Source: a virus. From it: DNA of 51,775 nucleotides. How positions within the stretch are numbered: the first letter of the stretch is position 1; every line of letters begins with the position of its first letter. The stretch lies in the IMG/VR virus record IMGVR_UViG_3300029286_000055, positions 1 through 51,775 of that record. One strand, written 5' to 3'. A program made the translations under genes and the position numbers. Positions 18,456 through 26,517 of the stretch are shown here, one piece after another. Under the pieces are notes generated by a model, which did not search any database, had not been told where the DNA came from, and saw only the letters and a program-made list of their open reading frames with translations.

Positions 18456-18493
18456 AATGCCCCCTACCCTTCATAGGTAGGGTAGGGGGCATT
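18456..18493 (-). terminator. Strong hairpin after the major capsid gene
   Basis: Arms at 18456-18469 and 18480-18493 are perfectly complementary over 14 bases (AATGCCCCCTACCC with GGGTAGGGGGCATT) around a ten-base loop. On the minus strand only three T residues follow, so it may be an attenuator or mRNA-stabilising stem rather than a full terminator. It lies 23 bases after the capsid stop. Confidence 0.75.
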
Positions 18494-18515
18494 TAATTAG
18501 TTATCAAAACAATTC

Positions 18516-19898
18516 TTACTTAGAAATGTTGTACCCCAATACGACGCTTGCTTCTTCGGCTGTCTGTGGGTTTCCATCCCAAGCGTGTCTCATCTTGGCT
18601 GACATTAACATCGTGTCAGAGCTTGGAAGGCTTGGAGCTGCCCAAACTTTGATGCCTTGGCGAATGAAGTTCATGAAGCGTGATTTCTTAATCAACGCCA
18701 CTGCGGTTAAAACGCCGCCGGAAACATAAACGCCCGAAGCGTTCAAGTCTTCACGCATGAATGGAGATGCCAAAGGCTCGATACCAAATATCGGAGGCAT
18801 TTTGCCTGTTACGTTCGAAGCTAGGCCGCCGAAAGCATAAGCTGTGAACAATTCAGGAATTGCGCCCGCAATAACTTGGGTTTCGATTGTTGTTGACATG
18901 ATCCAAAGAAGATCATTCTTCTCAGTGGCAAACTTGCCCATGAGTTTAAGAATGTTTTCGAACAATGTTTTAGAAGCTGTGTCGCCGTTGTGGTTGTACA
19001 TACGCGTACCCGCTCCCACGAGAGCATCGGCGTCATAAGCCTTACGACGAATGCCTTTGAAAGCTTTGGAGAACGTTGCATTGAGCGCAAGGGCCGCAAT
19101 GTCACTGTCAAAGTGAGATGCGCCGCGTGGTGTTCCTGTGGTGTCACCGTTGATAAGGCAACGCTCATAGGCTCTTGCGATACCTTGCACAACACCCTTA
19201 CGGATTTTGTCGATGATTTTTGGGGCAGAGTCACTCAAGAGGTCTTCAGTGATCTTTGTATGCACGATGTTGTTTCGTGAATACACCGTATAGTTTGCTT
19301 GGGTTGTACTTTGCTCAGTGAAAGTAGCAACGTCGGTTTCTTCTTTTCCTTCTAAGAATCCGGTGTCCCCAGGGATATCCATAGTCGCGGAATCCATTGG
19401 CTGTTGGTCGAATTTATTGGCGAGAAGGTACGGTATCTCGTACTCTTCAAAATAAAACCTTGCTTGGGCCGTTGGCACGAAATTTGCGAAATCTGTGACG
19501 CTATACGCCTTAAGAACTGCCCCTAATTGATTCTTGAAAATCGGTGTTTCCATGACCATAGCGGGGGTAATCGCTTGGCCCTTGTTCATGACTTCGGCTT
19601 GAATGCAAGCATTCGAGAAGTCTTTCTTGAGGTTGAAAAGTCTCATGCGAACTTCGTCGCCCATATACGCGGTATCAGACTTCGAACCGAAGTTGATCGT
19701 CGCATCATGGCCCTTGTAGTTATCAGGCATGTTTTTGCCAATAACTGAATGAAGGCTTTTGCCTGGGATGATATCAAGGTCTTTTTCGAAAACAGGTTTT
19801 CCCACAACTGCTGGGGCTGCCTTATCGGTAAGTATCTTGTTGATTCCATCAAGAATTTTTGTTGTCGAGCTAACGTCTGTGTTGTCATCAGGTGTCAT
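18516..19898 (-). CDS. Major capsid protein (HK97 fold)
   Basis: This 460-residue protein follows the protease/scaffold gene and precedes connectors, the standard place of the capsid gene, and has a strong hairpin behind it. The N-terminal third is helical and charged. The central part has VYSRNNIVHTKITEDLLSDS, VQGIARAYERCLINGDTTG and TPRGA, a classic HK97-fold signature in which the capsomer helix leads to a GDGTGTPxG-like turn. The C-terminal half contains LLWIMSTTIETQVIAG and IFGIEPLASPFM, matching the A-domain pattern. Confidence in the role is high. Confidence 0.92.
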   Translation of the reverse strand: MTPDDNTDVSSTTKILDGINKILTDKAAPAVVGKPVFEKDLDIIPGKSLHSVIGKNMPDNYKGHDATINFGSKSDTAYMGDEVRMRLFNLKKDFSNACIQAEVMNKGQAITPAMVMETPIFKNQLGAVLKAYSVTDFANFVPTAQARFYFEEYEIPYLLANKFDQQPMDSATMDIPGDTGFLEGKEETDVATFTEQSTTQANYTVYSRNNIVHTKITEDLLSDSAPKIIDKIRKGVVQGIARAYERCLINGDTTGTPRGASHFDSDIAALALNATFSKAFKGIRRKAYDADALVGAGTRMYNHNGDTASKTLFENILKLMGKFATEKNDLLWIMSTTIETQVIAGAIPELFTAYAFGGLASNVTGKMPPIFGIEPLASPFMREDLNASGVYVSGGVLTAVALIKKSRFMNFIRQGIKVWAAPSLPSSDTMLMSAKMRHAWDGNPQTAEEASVVLGYNISK

Positions 19899-19934
19899 GG
19901 TACTCTCTCCATTGAATAAAGTTTTCGATTAAAT

Positions 19935-20336
19935 TTACTTCATATCTTTAACAAGTAAAGCCACGGCGCACGTTAGCTCTTCGACTTGTTTAGATAACTT
20001 CTCATTTACTTTTTTAAGCTCTTCAATCTCTGTCACAAGTTTCTTTTTGTCTTCGTCATCTTTTGGCGGCTTGCATCCCTCTTCATCGGAAGGGACCGTC
20101 GTTTCTTCCTCTTCTTCCTCATCTGTAACTTTTTCTTCTGACTTTGCAACAAGCTTTTCAGTAAGCTCTAAGCTTCTCTTAAGCCCTGCATCGAGGCCCC
20201 TAAGAAGAGTAATCACGTCGCCTTTAAAAGTGTCCTCGGTGTTATCTTCCCTTGGCTTATCTTCTTTACTCACCACTGCATCATCTTTTTTAGTTGATGA
20301 ATCAGTAGTATTGTTTAACGAATTTTTAATTTTCAT
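19935..20336 (-). CDS. Possible nested scaffolding protein from an internal start
   Basis: Inside the protease gene an ATG at 20336 is preceded by GAGG with five bases of spacing and starts MKIKNSLNNTTDSSTKKDD, exactly at the junction between protease and scaffold-like region. Translation would give 133 residues of acidic, coiled-coil protein. Lambda C/Nu3 uses this arrangement. The site and domain boundary are visible; actual use of the start is inference. Confidence 0.5.
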   Translation of the reverse strand: MKIKNSLNNTTDSSTKKDDAVVSKEDKPREDNTEDTFKGDVITLLRGLDAGLKRSLELTEKLVAKSEEKVTDEEEEEETTVPSDEEGCKPPKDDEDKKKLVTEIEELKKVNEKLSKQVEELTCAVALLVKDMK

Positions 20337-20987
20337 GGGGTCCTCGTTTGTGTTACTATTAAAGTTATCACCTTCCTTAGAATTTTCCAAGCCTCTTATT
20401 GAAAACACACTATCTTGATTGCAGGGTACAGCAACAACCGATATCTCTAAAAGTTCCCATTGCTCGATTACTGGCCCTTCTTTCACGGACCCATCATCAT
20501 TGAATAAAGGGGCTTTAACCTTCTTAGGAATAAACCCAACAGACACCGTTTTAAGAATACCTTGTTTTACTAAACTTCTAATCTCTTTTTGCTTATCAGT
20601 CAACGGGGCTTTCTTAGGGTCGCCGATCCATCCCGCGAAACTAATACCGCCCTCTTCAATCTCAAGCTCTTCGACCTGTCCAACCGGATTCCTATAGTCA
20701 TGATGCGCCAATATCTGCGGGTTTTTAACAAAGTTTGCAAGCTCAATTCCCCTTGGGTCAAGCCTTTCGTCAACTCTATCCACGATATTCGCGTTCGCGA
20801 TCCCAGCGATGGAAAGAACATCTTTTTCGATATCGAATTGCGGGGCAGTAATTTCCTTAATAGATGCTTCGAAGTAACATTTATCTTTTTCAAGATCGGG
20901 GTTAAGCAGTTTATAGCTCGCCCCTTCCTTTTTCCATTTCTTCGGTGATCCATCAAAAACTTTTCTATCAAGTTTAAATTTGAACAT
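19935..20987 (-). CDS. Prohead protease with C-terminal scaffold region
   Basis: This is a 350-residue HK97-type (S78/U35) maturation protease. The protease part covers residues about 45-205. VDRVDERLDPRGIELANFVK is followed by NPQILAHHDYRNPVGQ with the catalytic histidine. LKTVSVGFIPKK holds the serine and EQWELLEISVVAVPCNQDS the third conserved strand. From about residue 215 the sequence is low-complexity and acidic (DEEEEEETTVPSDEEG) and ends in a coiled coil (IEELKKVNEKLSKQVEEL), as in scaffolding proteins. The gene lies between portal and capsid. It should cleave scaffold and capsid during head maturation. Confidence 0.9.
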   Translation of the reverse strand: MFKFKLDRKVFDGSPKKWKKEGASYKLLNPDLEKDKCYFEASIKEITAPQFDIEKDVLSIAGIANANIVDRVDERLDPRGIELANFVKNPQILAHHDYRNPVGQVEELEIEEGGISFAGWIGDPKKAPLTDKQKEIRSLVKQGILKTVSVGFIPKKVKAPLFNDDGSVKEGPVIEQWELLEISVVAVPCNQDSVFSIRGLENSKEGDNFNSNTNEDPMKIKNSLNNTTDSSTKKDDAVVSKEDKPREDNTEDTFKGDVITLLRGLDAGLKRSLELTEKLVAKSEEKVTDEEEEEETTVPSDEEGCKPPKDDEDKKKLVTEIEELKKVNEKLSKQVEELTCAVALLVKDMK

Positions 20988-20998
20988 GCTTATTGCTC

Positions 20999-23248
20999 CT
21001 AGTGCCTATTTAAAATTACCTCTGCGTTACTTGTTGCATGAGCTGGAATTACAGAGGTTAGGGAACATCTGCAATTTATTATTTGATCAGCCCCGCCGTT
21101 CGGGTCTCTTGGGTAAGATAAAACACCGCCGTACATATAATTCGATGGCATTGGCCCAAGCTTCTCAAATTGTGCATGTTGCTCTCTTGCATCGGGGTTA
21201 CTCCCAACATCGCCCACATGGAACCACTGCTTTTGCACGTCGCTAAAAACTTCCCCCAAAATGTCATTGTTCCACTTGATCCCTTGGCTAATCGCGCTAA
21301 GTATCTCGGTACGCGCTATTGTGGAAGACTGACCACTATAGTTTTCTTTGTAGTCTTGTCTTATAGCCGCCGCGATCTTATCAAGTGTCCTGCCTCTCTC
21401 AAGGCCACTTGTTACAATATTAAGTATCTCATTCGTTCTCGTTTGGTTGAAGCCAACAAAGTTCTCAATCGCACGTCTTACAAGCGTCGCTCTTCGACCC
21501 TCGGTAGTTTCTTCCTTCAAAACATCTATTGCTTGTTGGTCAACATCCGTGATCGGTTTAGCCTTAAGCACCACAAGCATTTTTTCGGGAATCCCTTTTG
21601 CTTGCGAGTTCGCAAAACTAAATCCTCGATCCATCGCCTTAACAAGCTCTACCCCAACACTCTTTATATATGTTTCAAGCAGAGGCTTTTCGGCTGCTAC
21701 TAGGGAAGTTCTTACATCTCGATTATTTTTCAGGGCATGTTCGGTGATCAGGATAATTTGCTCGATATATTTATCATACCCGATCAAATAATTTTCTGTA
21801 AACTTGGTTTCAATTCTTTCTTGACTTTCAACAGTTTGAGCTTTGAGTGAAAGAACTTCTTTCTTGAATTTTTCCTCTGGGGTCTCAACATTTGACACGC
21901 TTTGATTGTCGTTTTGTTTTGGCGGGGGAAGTGAAAGCATATCACTTATTGTCTGTGTAGGGGTTGCCCTAATCTCTGCAATAAGCTTGCTTCCTCTTTC
22001 ATCTCCGATTGGGGGCATTGCGTAAATCTTTTCTCTTATCTCGTCAATTGTCCACGCGGTTTCAACTGCTTTAGCTTTCTCGCCTTTCTTTATGAGACTT
22101 CCTTGAAGGGCTTCAATCTCTCCAAAATCAGGCTCTACAATTACCTTGCCGCCGTATATCTTTCGCACTAGATAGCTGTTGTTCCATCCCGCAGCAATAA
22201 ACTTGGAGAAAGGGACAATAGTATTTTCCCAGAAAGTTAGATTTTGCTCTTCTGAAGTCGCCCTATTTACATCCTGAACAATCCCCACCTTAGACGGGGG
22301 AATCCCCAGGGCTGCCAACATGGTTAGCCTGTTCTCTTTTAGGCCCTCTAAATGTTGCATTTCGTTCATGGTGAGGCCCGTGTTTACCCACTTTGCCCCC
22401 TTGGGTAAAAAGGCCGTTCGCCACCAATTACGCTTACCGGAATATGCTTGCTCCCATGTTCTCATGAGCCTTTCAAGCCTTGTCTTTCCTAAGTCTTCGG
22501 TTGTCTCAACAACTCCGTAGTTTGTTGCCCCTCGAAGATAGAACCCCATTTCATATTCGTTTTTGAAACGATCCAAAAGAATCGGCCTAGCCGCTGCAAT
22601 ATAAAGAGAGATTCCGAAATATGGGTTGAATGGATTTGGGAATTTAAAATGTACAAATTGCTCATAAGACACTTCACTTCGGCGCATGGTCATAGGATTC
22701 ATAATCGTAACAGTTTTAACCTCAAGCCCATCGGTAGGGGGGTTAATCTGTATTGATTCAATCGGTACGTGCATCGCGTTCTTATATTTTTCATCGAACA
22801 CTAAAAGGTAGTTCCCACCTAAAACAAGATCAAGGTATCCACACCAATTCATAGACATGTTGTCTTGAATAATGTTCGCTGCTTTAAGCTGGGCATTGAG
22901 GGGATGATTTGGTACTAATTCATTTGTGGCTTTGCTCTTAACAACAAAAGGAATACTCGAAAGCGTTCTCGCAATAAGCTGGGCCGTTGTCCACATCCAA
23001 GGCTCTTTTGCAAAAGCTGTTTTGATTCTTGTTGCGCTGGCTTGGATATCAAACTCTACTCCGAAATAATTACCTTGGTCGTTTGTTTTGTCGTAATACC
23101 CGAAGTAATCAACGGCCTTAACGGATTGCTCTATTGCCGCGTTTATCGTAGTTGATAGCCCGTTCATGCGGGATAGACTAGCCAATTCATCATCAAGGGG
23201 GTGCAAAGGTACAGAAACTTGTTTCTTGAATACGTCAAATAGCCCCAT
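20999..23248 (-). CDS. Portal protein fused to a Mu gpF-like head morphogenesis domain
   Basis: This is a 749-residue fusion. Residues about 1-450 are an HK97-type portal: MGLFDVFKKQVSVPLHPLDD at the start, then PWMWTTAQLIARTLSSIPFV, HPLNAQLKAAN, WCGYLDLVLGGNYLLVFD and LTMLAALGIPPSKVGIVQD. Residues about 580-740 are a MuF domain with SSTIARTEILSAISQGIKW, QWFHVGDVGSNPDAREQHAQ and the end motif ADQIINCRCSLT. The portal forms the DNA-entry ring; MuF domains are linked to head assembly and sometimes carry injected toxins, though none is visible here. It lies between terminase and protease. Confidence 0.92.
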   Translation of the reverse strand: MGLFDVFKKQVSVPLHPLDDELASLSRMNGLSTTINAAIEQSVKAVDYFGYYDKTNDQGNYFGVEFDIQASATRIKTAFAKEPWMWTTAQLIARTLSSIPFVVKSKATNELVPNHPLNAQLKAANIIQDNMSMNWCGYLDLVLGGNYLLVFDEKYKNAMHVPIESIQINPPTDGLEVKTVTIMNPMTMRRSEVSYEQFVHFKFPNPFNPYFGISLYIAAARPILLDRFKNEYEMGFYLRGATNYGVVETTEDLGKTRLERLMRTWEQAYSGKRNWWRTAFLPKGAKWVNTGLTMNEMQHLEGLKENRLTMLAALGIPPSKVGIVQDVNRATSEEQNLTFWENTIVPFSKFIAAGWNNSYLVRKIYGGKVIVEPDFGEIEALQGSLIKKGEKAKAVETAWTIDEIREKIYAMPPIGDERGSKLIAEIRATPTQTISDMLSLPPPKQNDNQSVSNVETPEEKFKKEVLSLKAQTVESQERIETKFTENYLIGYDKYIEQIILITEHALKNNRDVRTSLVAAEKPLLETYIKSVGVELVKAMDRGFSFANSQAKGIPEKMLVVLKAKPITDVDQQAIDVLKEETTEGRRATLVRRAIENFVGFNQTRTNEILNIVTSGLERGRTLDKIAAAIRQDYKENYSGQSSTIARTEILSAISQGIKWNNDILGEVFSDVQKQWFHVGDVGSNPDAREQHAQFEKLGPMPSNYMYGGVLSYPRDPNGGADQIINCRCSLTSVIPAHATSNAEVILNRH

Positions 23249-23284
23249 TGTTTACCCCTTAAATTATTTTCTTAAAAAAGTATC

Positions 23285-24703
23285 TCACGAGGGAAAAGCA
23301 AAGTCATCAATTTCCTTACTGTACTCGTCCGAGTCGTCATCAAAGAACCCATCATCGCCCGCAAAAACCGCCGCAGTTTCTTCAATTAAATCATTCTCTT
23401 CAATGTCGTCGTCTAATTCATCTGCGAGCTTGTCCAAGTCACCCTCTGTGGTATCAACTTTCATATTATGATATGCGTCCGATATTGCCATGATCCCCGC
23501 GCTCACGCAATCATCATTTTCCCCATCGGGGGCCGAATAAGAAAATAGCCCTGACTTTGTTACGTTCACTTCATAGCTTCCAAATTCATGTTGAACCTGT
23601 TCGATATGGGGGGCCTTGTGCCAACCCTTTTCGATTGCCATAATGGTTCGGTTAATCATCTCTTGTTTTGATTTATTAGTGAAAGTAAGTGCCGTAATAC
23701 TTGCATCAATATCCTTGTCCACTAGCATCTCACCTACTGCATCCCCAACACCTGTACTGTCATACCTAAGAAATCTTTCGCCCCTAAAATAATTATGCAA
23801 ATAATACTTAAGCCTATCCACTTGCATCTCGTAGGGTACTTGTCTGAACCTCGCATAACCTACAAGCTCGCCCACTGCATTGACCGTATAGAATACCGAA
23901 TAATCGCGCCGCTTCGCTATGTCCCAGCCTGTGAATGTGTCGAGGGCTCTTGCTTCGGGATCGGGATGAATCCAAAACTTTGTGCGATCGGGGATTGTGT
24001 AGCTCATGGTAAACATCTTGGTAAGATCCCCGAACACAGTTGACACGGAAACAAAGAGGGCTTCGTAATATTGATCGTACAAATATTTTGGGAGTAATCT
24101 TTTTGCCTGGGCTAATGCCTTCTCTTTAACAAAAGGAGAATCTGAAGTCCTAAAATTTGCCCATGTATAGAATGGATCGCCAAGTTTTGCTTTTCTAAAT
24201 TCATCGTAATACCACCCAAAGCCCCTTGGTGTTCCTGTCACAATTCCCTTCCCCATTGTCTGCGTGACGGTGGTAAAAAGAGAATGCCACAACTGCCTCT
24301 TTTGCTTTCCTGCCTCATCGATTATGAATCTATCAACCGCCTCTCCCTCAACAGTTACCTCTGCATCACGTCCATGAAGAAACTTTATAAATGACCCATT
24401 CTTTAACCTTATTTCAAGTTTTCCATCAACACATTCGGCCTCGCCTGGTATGTCTAGCATACATTTCATGTAGCGGTAGCCAATCCTGCATTTCAAATAT
24501 GTGGGCGCAATCCATATACAATAATACCCTGGATTTTCCCACGCATGTCTAGCCAGCCAAAGAGCGCAGCCATAACTTTTACCAAATTTTACACCGGATG
24601 GGGCAATCAAAACTTGGGCCTCTGGGGCAATGTAATGATCCCAATGGACAAACATAGCTTGGTGTTCGTGGGGATCAGGTAATTTTAAAATTGTTCGGGG
24701 CAA
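23285..24703 (-). CDS. Large terminase subunit
   Basis: This 472-residue packaging motor has an ATPase domain with a Walker A-like APSGVKFGKSYG near residue 34, a Walker B in VDRFIIDEAGK and a coupling motif VTGTPRG. The nuclease domain has GWDIAKRRDYSVF with the first acidic residue, RYDSTGVGDAVGEML and ENDDCVSAGIMA. An unusually acidic C-terminal tail of about 55 residues (DELDDDIEENDLIEE) follows the nuclease domain. The gene follows the small subunit by 13 bases and precedes the portal. Packaging type (cos or headful) cannot be decided. Confidence 0.95.
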   Translation of the reverse strand: MPRTILKLPDPHEHQAMFVHWDHYIAPEAQVLIAPSGVKFGKSYGCALWLARHAWENPGYYCIWIAPTYLKCRIGYRYMKCMLDIPGEAECVDGKLEIRLKNGSFIKFLHGRDAEVTVEGEAVDRFIIDEAGKQKRQLWHSLFTTVTQTMGKGIVTGTPRGFGWYYDEFRKAKLGDPFYTWANFRTSDSPFVKEKALAQAKRLLPKYLYDQYYEALFVSVSTVFGDLTKMFTMSYTIPDRTKFWIHPDPEARALDTFTGWDIAKRRDYSVFYTVNAVGELVGYARFRQVPYEMQVDRLKYYLHNYFRGERFLRYDSTGVGDAVGEMLVDKDIDASITALTFTNKSKQEMINRTIMAIEKGWHKAPHIEQVQHEFGSYEVNVTKSGLFSYSAPDGENDDCVSAGIMAISDAYHNMKVDTTEGDLDKLADELDDDIEENDLIEETAAVFAGDDGFFDDDSDEYSKEIDDFAFPS

Positions 24704-24716
24704 TGAAAATTACCCC

Positions 24717-25178
24717 CTAGTGCTTTTTGTCTTTGTCTTCTGAATCCGTTGATATAAGCCTAGGGCGAGGATATCTAAACTTTCCAGCTTCGCTCATCAT
24801 CACTTCATATATTACCGCTTGGCTGTCTTTCTCTGCGGCTATCTGTTCGGGGCTCTTCTCTACAATCTGAGTCATAGGCATCTCAATCATAATCGGGGAA
24901 GCCTCTTTTACCTTGCCCATAATCCTATCAAGCATGAAGTCAGCACACCGAACATCTGCCTCGTCATATCCTTTCAAAACTATTTTGCAAAGAAGTCTGT
25001 TAAGCATAGGAGAATAGCTATCCTTGCCCATCCTTCTTACTTCCATTAAAGTCATTGCAATAATTTTTCTAAATACCTCTTCAACGTGAAGTTTAGTATA
25101 TTTCCTTGCTTCAAGGATTTCAGGGGTCGATATCTTACGACCATGAGGATTTGATATTTCACCTTTTTTAAACACCAT
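24717..25178 (-). CDS. Small terminase subunit
   Basis: This 153-residue protein begins MVFKKGEISNPHGRKISTPE, a KKGxxxNPxGR N terminus common in small terminases and their DUF5681-like relatives. The helical body (EVFRKIIAMTLMEVRRMGKD, DRIMGKVKEA) is followed by a charged C terminus rich in lysine and aspartate. It lies directly before the large subunit. It should recognise the packaging site on phage DNA. Confidence 0.8.
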   Translation of the reverse strand: MVFKKGEISNPHGRKISTPEILEARKYTKLHVEEVFRKIIAMTLMEVRRMGKDSYSPMLNRLLCKIVLKGYDEADVRCADFMLDRIMGKVKEASPIMIEMPMTQIVEKSPEQIAAEKDSQAVIYEVMMSEAGKFRYPRPRLISTDSEDKDKKH

Positions 25179-25187
25179 TATTACTAA

Positions 25188-25367
25188 TTACATCTCATGC
25201 TTATTATTGTTACTTTTTACTATCGAATTTAATAAAATGCTAAATATCAATTGTAATACTATATATAATATATACCAAGCCCAGCTTCTGTTTAAAACGA
25301 ATACAACATACCCAACACCATATAAACTTAATATAGAATATAAAAACATTAAAATAGAATTTAACAT
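25188..25367 (-). CDS. Small two-helix membrane protein before terminase
   Basis: This frame of 59 residues begins MLNSILMFLYSILSLYGVGY and ends KSNNNKHEM. Two hydrophobic segments (LMFLYSILSLYGVGYVVFVL and WYILYIVLQLIFSILL) are separated by NRSWA. Its ATG shares bases with the stop of the upstream regulator gene (TAATG), which supports translation. The bases are very AT-rich compared with the flanking genes. Function is unknown; small inner-membrane proteins here could be holin-like or act in exclusion. Confidence 0.6.
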   Translation of the reverse strand: MLNSILMFLYSILSLYGVGYVVFVLNRSWAWYILYIVLQLIFSILLNSIVKSNNNKHEM

Positions 25368-25582
25368 TATTTTTCTAATGCCTCAATTACTATAGCTCTA
25401 ATAAACTTTGAATAAGTAAGGCCGTATTTTAAAGCCTTTTTATGCAAAGCATCCTTTAAACCTTTAGTCCCACGAAAACCAATTATAACGCTAGGACCCC
25501 AATCGGGATCAAGCGTGGGTCGTCGCTTTAACTTCAGGCTTTTTTGATTTAACAACATTTCTCTTAACTTCTCTGGTATCAT
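25367..25582 (-). CDS. Small ribbon-helix-helix-like protein
   Basis: This 71-residue basic protein has a strand and two helices at the C terminus: SVIIGFRGTKGLKDALHKKA followed by LKYGLTYSKFIRAIVIEALE, the pattern of a ribbon-helix-helix DNA-binding fold. It overlaps the upstream gene by 74 bases in another frame if the first ATG is used; an ATG nine codons in reduces this to 50. It stands at the head of the late block next to a TTGTTWAACAA motif and could regulate late transcription. That role is inferred. Confidence 0.6.
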   Translation of the reverse strand: MIPEKLREMLLNQKSLKLKRRPTLDPDWGPSVIIGFRGTKGLKDALHKKALKYGLTYSKFIRAIVIEALEK

Positions 25583-25871
25583 TTTTCATTAACCTATCAT
25601 TAACAAGATCGCACAAAAAATTATATATAAGCTCATGCAACACTGTGATATCTTTCTGCTTTACTTTTCTTATGTACCGATTATGCTGGGAAGCCCACCA
25701 AACCTCGAAACTACCAGGGATGTAAATACGAACTTCGTCAAAGCAATCCGCAGCTATCTCCAAAACTTCCTTTGGTAAGCTTTTAAAAAGTTTAGAGTAT
25801 TGGGTGTTTCTAGAACCCCATTCTCTAAAGGCTGCTTTAACTATCCCAGGCATTTCTTTTACTTCTTTCAT
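25509..25871 (-). CDS. Protein of unknown function at the head of the late block
   Basis: This 120-residue protein begins MKEVKEMPGIVKAAFREWGS and contains ADCFDEVRIYIPGSFEVWWA followed by ITVLHELIYNFLCDLVNDRL. The C terminus is basic (KRNVVKSKKPEVKATTHA). It is the first gene of the leftward late transcript. The motif TTGTTWAACAA lies 19 bases upstream of its ATG. No family is recognised; a metal-dependent or DNA-related function cannot be excluded. Confidence 0.6.
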   Translation of the reverse strand: MKEVKEMPGIVKAAFREWGSRNTQYSKLFKSLPKEVLEIAADCFDEVRIYIPGSFEVWWASQHNRYIRKVKQKDITVLHELIYNFLCDLVNDRLMKNDTREVKRNVVKSKKPEVKATTHA

Positions 25872-25889
25872 ATTTAATCTTACCCCATA

Positions 25890-25900
25890 TTGTTAAACAA
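25890..25900. promoter_or_regulatory. TTGTTAAACAA motif, possible late-block operator
   Basis: The quasi-palindrome TTGTTAAACAA (five-base arms around one base) occurs here 19 bases before the first late gene. On the minus strand it falls between TTGATT (25906-25901) and TAAGAT (25882-25877), spaced 18 bases, a weak promoter. The same motif occurs at 29022, 32660 and 41940, with a one-base variant at 36204. Confidence 0.55.
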
Positions 25901-26052
25901 AATCAATCTAACCCATGCAACTTTTAGAGTCAACAGGTTTTGTTTATCGCTGATGTATCGCTGTTAATTAGTTTTAGTATGCAACATTTATTCCAATTAG
26001 TTGGCCGCTTGGATAAATCACAGTTTGCTTAAATATTGTGCATCAATCCGCG

Positions 26053-26170
26053 ATACCAATTGGTATATACCCATTATACCGATACAATAGATAGAGCACA
26101 TACGAATACAATGATCACACCTATTAGGTAGACACCATTGGTATACCACCAAGGATAAGCACCAATGGTG
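26053..26170. repeat. Palindrome and inverted repeats upstream of the GTTAAC cluster
   Basis: ATACCAATTGGTAT at 26053-26066 is a perfect 14-base palindrome. TGGTATACCA at 26139-26148 is a 10-base palindrome. CACCATTGGT at 26133-26142 and ACCAATGGTG at 26161-26170 form a perfect inverted repeat with 18 bases between. All share the CCAWTGG core, so they may be sites for one protein. Confidence 0.7.
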
Positions 26171-26196
26171 TGCCCTTATTGAGATTGGAATAACCA

Positions 26197-26500
26197 GTTA
26201 ACCCATTGATTTCTCGGTTAACTTACGAAAATTTCGGTTAACCGCACAAGCTTTTGATAAAACTGATAAATCCTGGTTTGGTTAACTGGTTTACTGAAAA
26301 ACTGGTTTCTCTCTATAGAGGCTTTGTAAAAAATAGAATGTGTGGGGGGGGCTTTAAAAATAGTATAGAATTACTTTTCTATATACGCTCAGTTAACCAG
26401 TTAACCTGGTATTATAAACCCCCGAAATGATTAATAAATAGGCGTTAACCCAAAAGGTAACTGGAAGGTAACTGGACGAAAACAAAATAAATGGGTTAAC
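26197..26500. repeat. Cluster of eight GTTAAC sites with 11-base direct repeats
   Basis: GTTAAC occurs at 26197, 26217, 26237, 26281, 26392, 26400, 26444 and 26495, most often within GGTTAACC or AGTTAACC contexts. CGGTTAACCG at 26235-26244 is a perfect palindrome. The sequence AAGGTAACTGG is repeated in tandem at 26454-26464 and 26465-26475. The site copies around 26392-26405 are eight bases apart. The arrangement resembles iterons or multiple operator sites. Confidence 0.75.
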
Positions 26501-26517
26501 CTCTATCCCCAGGGGGG

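Larger units (their letters stand above)
25872..26517. other. 646-base non-coding region, candidate replication origin and late control region
   Basis: No convincing gene lies here. The right part carries eight GTTAAC sites in about 300 bases. There is an 11-base tandem repeat, a 14-base perfect palindrome at 26053-26066, a 10-base palindrome at 26039+100 (TGGTATACCA, 26139-26148) and a 10-base inverted repeat (26133-26142 with 26161-26170). The left end carries one TTGTTWAACAA motif. It lies next to the primase-helicase gene and at the head of the late block. Clusters of short repeats beside a primase are typical of phage origins. Confidence 0.65.

Noticed and set aside
25207-25395. 62-codon plus-strand frame in the AT-rich stretch before terminase
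   Set aside because: The minus strand of the same stretch holds a better coupled membrane-protein gene, and the plus frame is low complexity without a ribosome site.
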